Source of the DNA: Bacteriovoracaceae bacterium
GTDB lineage: Bacteria; Bdellovibrionota; Bacteriovoracia; Bacteriovoracales; Bacteriovoracaceae
Assembly (NCBI GenBank): GCA_947442115.1
Contig: CANEVK010000035.1
Coordinates: forward strand, 1-13,462
Reading direction: 5' to 3'
Length of the DNA stretch: 13,462 nucleotides
In this document: piece after piece, positions 12,379-13,462 of the stretch
How positions within the stretch are numbered: the first letter of the stretch is position 1
Layout of the letters: each line of letters begins with the position of its first letter
Position numbers and translations under genes: made by a program
The notes under the pieces: generated by a model
The model's input: the letters and a program-made list of their open reading frames with translations, nothing else
Databases searched by the model: none
Told to the model about the DNA's origin: nothing

Positions 12379-13462
12379 TCAAATAAAAAGCCCGGCAATA
12401 CATGCTGTCATGTAGCAAGCGAGGGTTCCGCCGATAAGAGAGTACATTCCATACTTGGCCAGAATAGGACGTTTTTCTGGGGCCAGAGTTCCAATTCCGC
12501 CTAGCTGGATAGCGATTGAAGAAAAATTTGAAAAACCGCAAAGGGCGTAAGTGGCCAAAGTCGTTGAGCGCTCAGAGATCTGGCCTTTGGCAGCAATAAG
12601 ATCTAAGTAGCCGACGAATTCATTTAAGACGAGTTTTTTACCAAGAATTGACCCTACTTTTAAGCAATCCTCCCAAGGCACACCTAAAAGCCAGGCCACA
12701 GGTGCATTCACATAGCCCATAAGAAGTTCAAACGAGAGACCAGGAATTCCAAGAAAATTCCCTACTCCACCTAAGATTCCATTTAACATCGCAATAAGGG
12801 CAATGAAGGCCATGAGCATAGCGGCGACATTCACCGCCAGTTTTAAACCATCTGAAGCTCCAGAAGCTGCAGCATCAACCACGTTGGCCGAAACTTTTGG
12901 AAGATCAACTTTAACCACTCCGGCCGTTACTGATTGTTCTGTTTCCGGAACCATTAACTTGGCACACACGAGTGCGGCAGGAGCACTCATCACGGAAGCA
13001 GCTAGTAAGTGACCAGCATCAATTCCAAACCCCACATAAGCGGCCAGAACACCACCGGCCACAGTCGCCATACCACCCGTCATAAGACACATGATTTCAG
13101 ATTTGGTCATTTGACCAACGAAGGGCTTAATAACCAGCGGAGCTTCTGTTTGCCCAACAAAAATATTAGCGGCGGCAGCCAGGGACTCAGCGCCTGACGT
13201 TTTCATCGCCCACATCATCACTCGGGCCACAAGCTCCACTACTTTTTGCATAATCCCTACGTGGTAGAGAACTGACATGAGAGAACTCATAAAAATAATA
13301 GTTGGGAGAACCATGGTGGCAAAAATAAAGCCTAAGCTGTCTGAGGGAGTGGCGAGAGATCCAAAAAGAAATTTTGCTCCCTCTGCGGTGTAACCAAGGA
13401 TGGCATTAAAGCCTCGGCCAATAGTATCAAATACATCGTGTCCAATTTGAGTTTTAAGAATA
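12379..13462 (-). CDS. nupC: Concentrative nucleoside transporter (NupC/CNT family), N-terminus outside window
   Basis: An inner-membrane symporter that imports nucleosides with H+ or Na+. About 360 C-terminal residues are visible; the frame is open to the right edge, so the first part is missing. An ATG at 13314 lies in frame but is not the start, because family sequence continues upstream of it (LKTQIGHDVFDTIGRGFNAI, EGAKFLFGSLA). Family hallmarks: VLPTIIF just after that Met, GQTEAPLVIKPF, LNEFVGYLDL, CGFSNFSSIAIQLGGIGTLAPEKR, and several Ala/Gly-rich membrane helices with re-entrant-loop character. Usual family length is about 400-430 residues, so perhaps 50-70 are missing. The stop (TGA) is 64 nt before rng. 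The exact substrate (purine or pyrimidine, H+ or Na+) cannot be read from this segment; the symbol follows the family's best-known member. Confidence 0.92.
   Translation of the reverse strand, partial: ILKTQIGHDVFDTIGRGFNAILGYTAEGAKFLFGSLATPSDSLGFIFATMVLPTIIFMSSLMSVLYHVGIMQKVVELVARVMMWAMKTSGAESLAAAANIFVGQTEAPLVIKPFVGQMTKSEIMCLMTGGMATVAGGVLAAYVGFGIDAGHLLAASVMSAPAALVCAKLMVPETEQSVTAGVVKVDLPKVSANVVDAAASGASDGLKLAVNVAAMLMAFIALIAMLNGILGGVGNFLGIPGLSFELLMGYVNAPVAWLLGVPWEDCLKVGSILGKKLVLNEFVGYLDLIAAKGQISERSTTLATYALCGFSNFSSIAIQLGGIGTLAPEKRPILAKYGMYSLIGGTLACYMTACIAGLFI

Noticed and set aside
12379..13314. Reading the nucleoside transporter as a complete 311-residue protein from ATG 13314
   Set aside because: Conserved CNT-family sequence continues in frame upstream of that Met to the window edge, so the gene is truncated by the window and not short.

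Overview
The window looks like chromosomal DNA of a flagellated Gram-negative bacterium with moderate to low G+C. The best guess is the Bdellovibrionota, probably a Bacteriovorax/Peredibacter-like predator. Support comes from a PomA/PomB-type stator pair with a Cys-rich MotB N-terminus, the rpsF-rpsR-DUF2232-rplI-dnaB gene order, and lineage-specific secreted proteins between housekeeping genes. The taxon is inference; no 16S gene or other decisive marker is present.

Layout. (1) Positions 1-1254, minus strand: the flagellar stator genes motA and motB (motB runs off the left edge), behind a sequence that fits the sigma-28 (FliA) flagellar promoter consensus. (2) 1254-1604, minus: a 71-residue protein of unknown function with its own terminator. 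(3) 1731-6620, minus: a translation/replication operon. Its promoter and a structured leader of about 150 nt precede a gene that joins ribosomal proteins S6 and S18 in one reading frame. Next come a DUF2232/YybS-like membrane protein, L9, an intrinsic terminator, the replicative helicase DnaB, and PabB of folate synthesis. (4) 6682-10709, plus: three exported proteins of unknown function. They are a small secreted protein whose signal peptide is frameshifted, a lipoprotein, and a 761-residue Cys-rich, coiled-coil protein behind an extended -10 promoter. (5) 10708-10738: a bidirectional terminator shared with the convergent gene. (6) 10737-13462, minus: RNase G, downstream of a concentrative nucleoside transporter (NupC/CNT family) that runs off the right edge.

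The central block couples ribosome assembly (S6, S18, L9), replication (DnaB) and one-carbon supply (PabB). The terminator after L9 probably lowers dnaB-pabB expression relative to the ribosomal genes. RNase G and a nucleoside importer could share a theme of RNA turnover and nucleotide salvage, but their adjacency alone does not prove a link.

The most unusual items are the in-frame S6-S18 fusion, its leader with competing hairpins and a possible 18-residue leader peptide, the near-symmetric nested inverted repeat at 8218-8282, the frameshift at 6694-6697, and the well-spaced sigma-28-type promoter of motAB. No CRISPR array, tRNA, rRNA, transposon or phage gene was seen. No stretch over 300 bases lacks a gene; the two largest gaps, 6438-6681 and 8184-8423, are described below.
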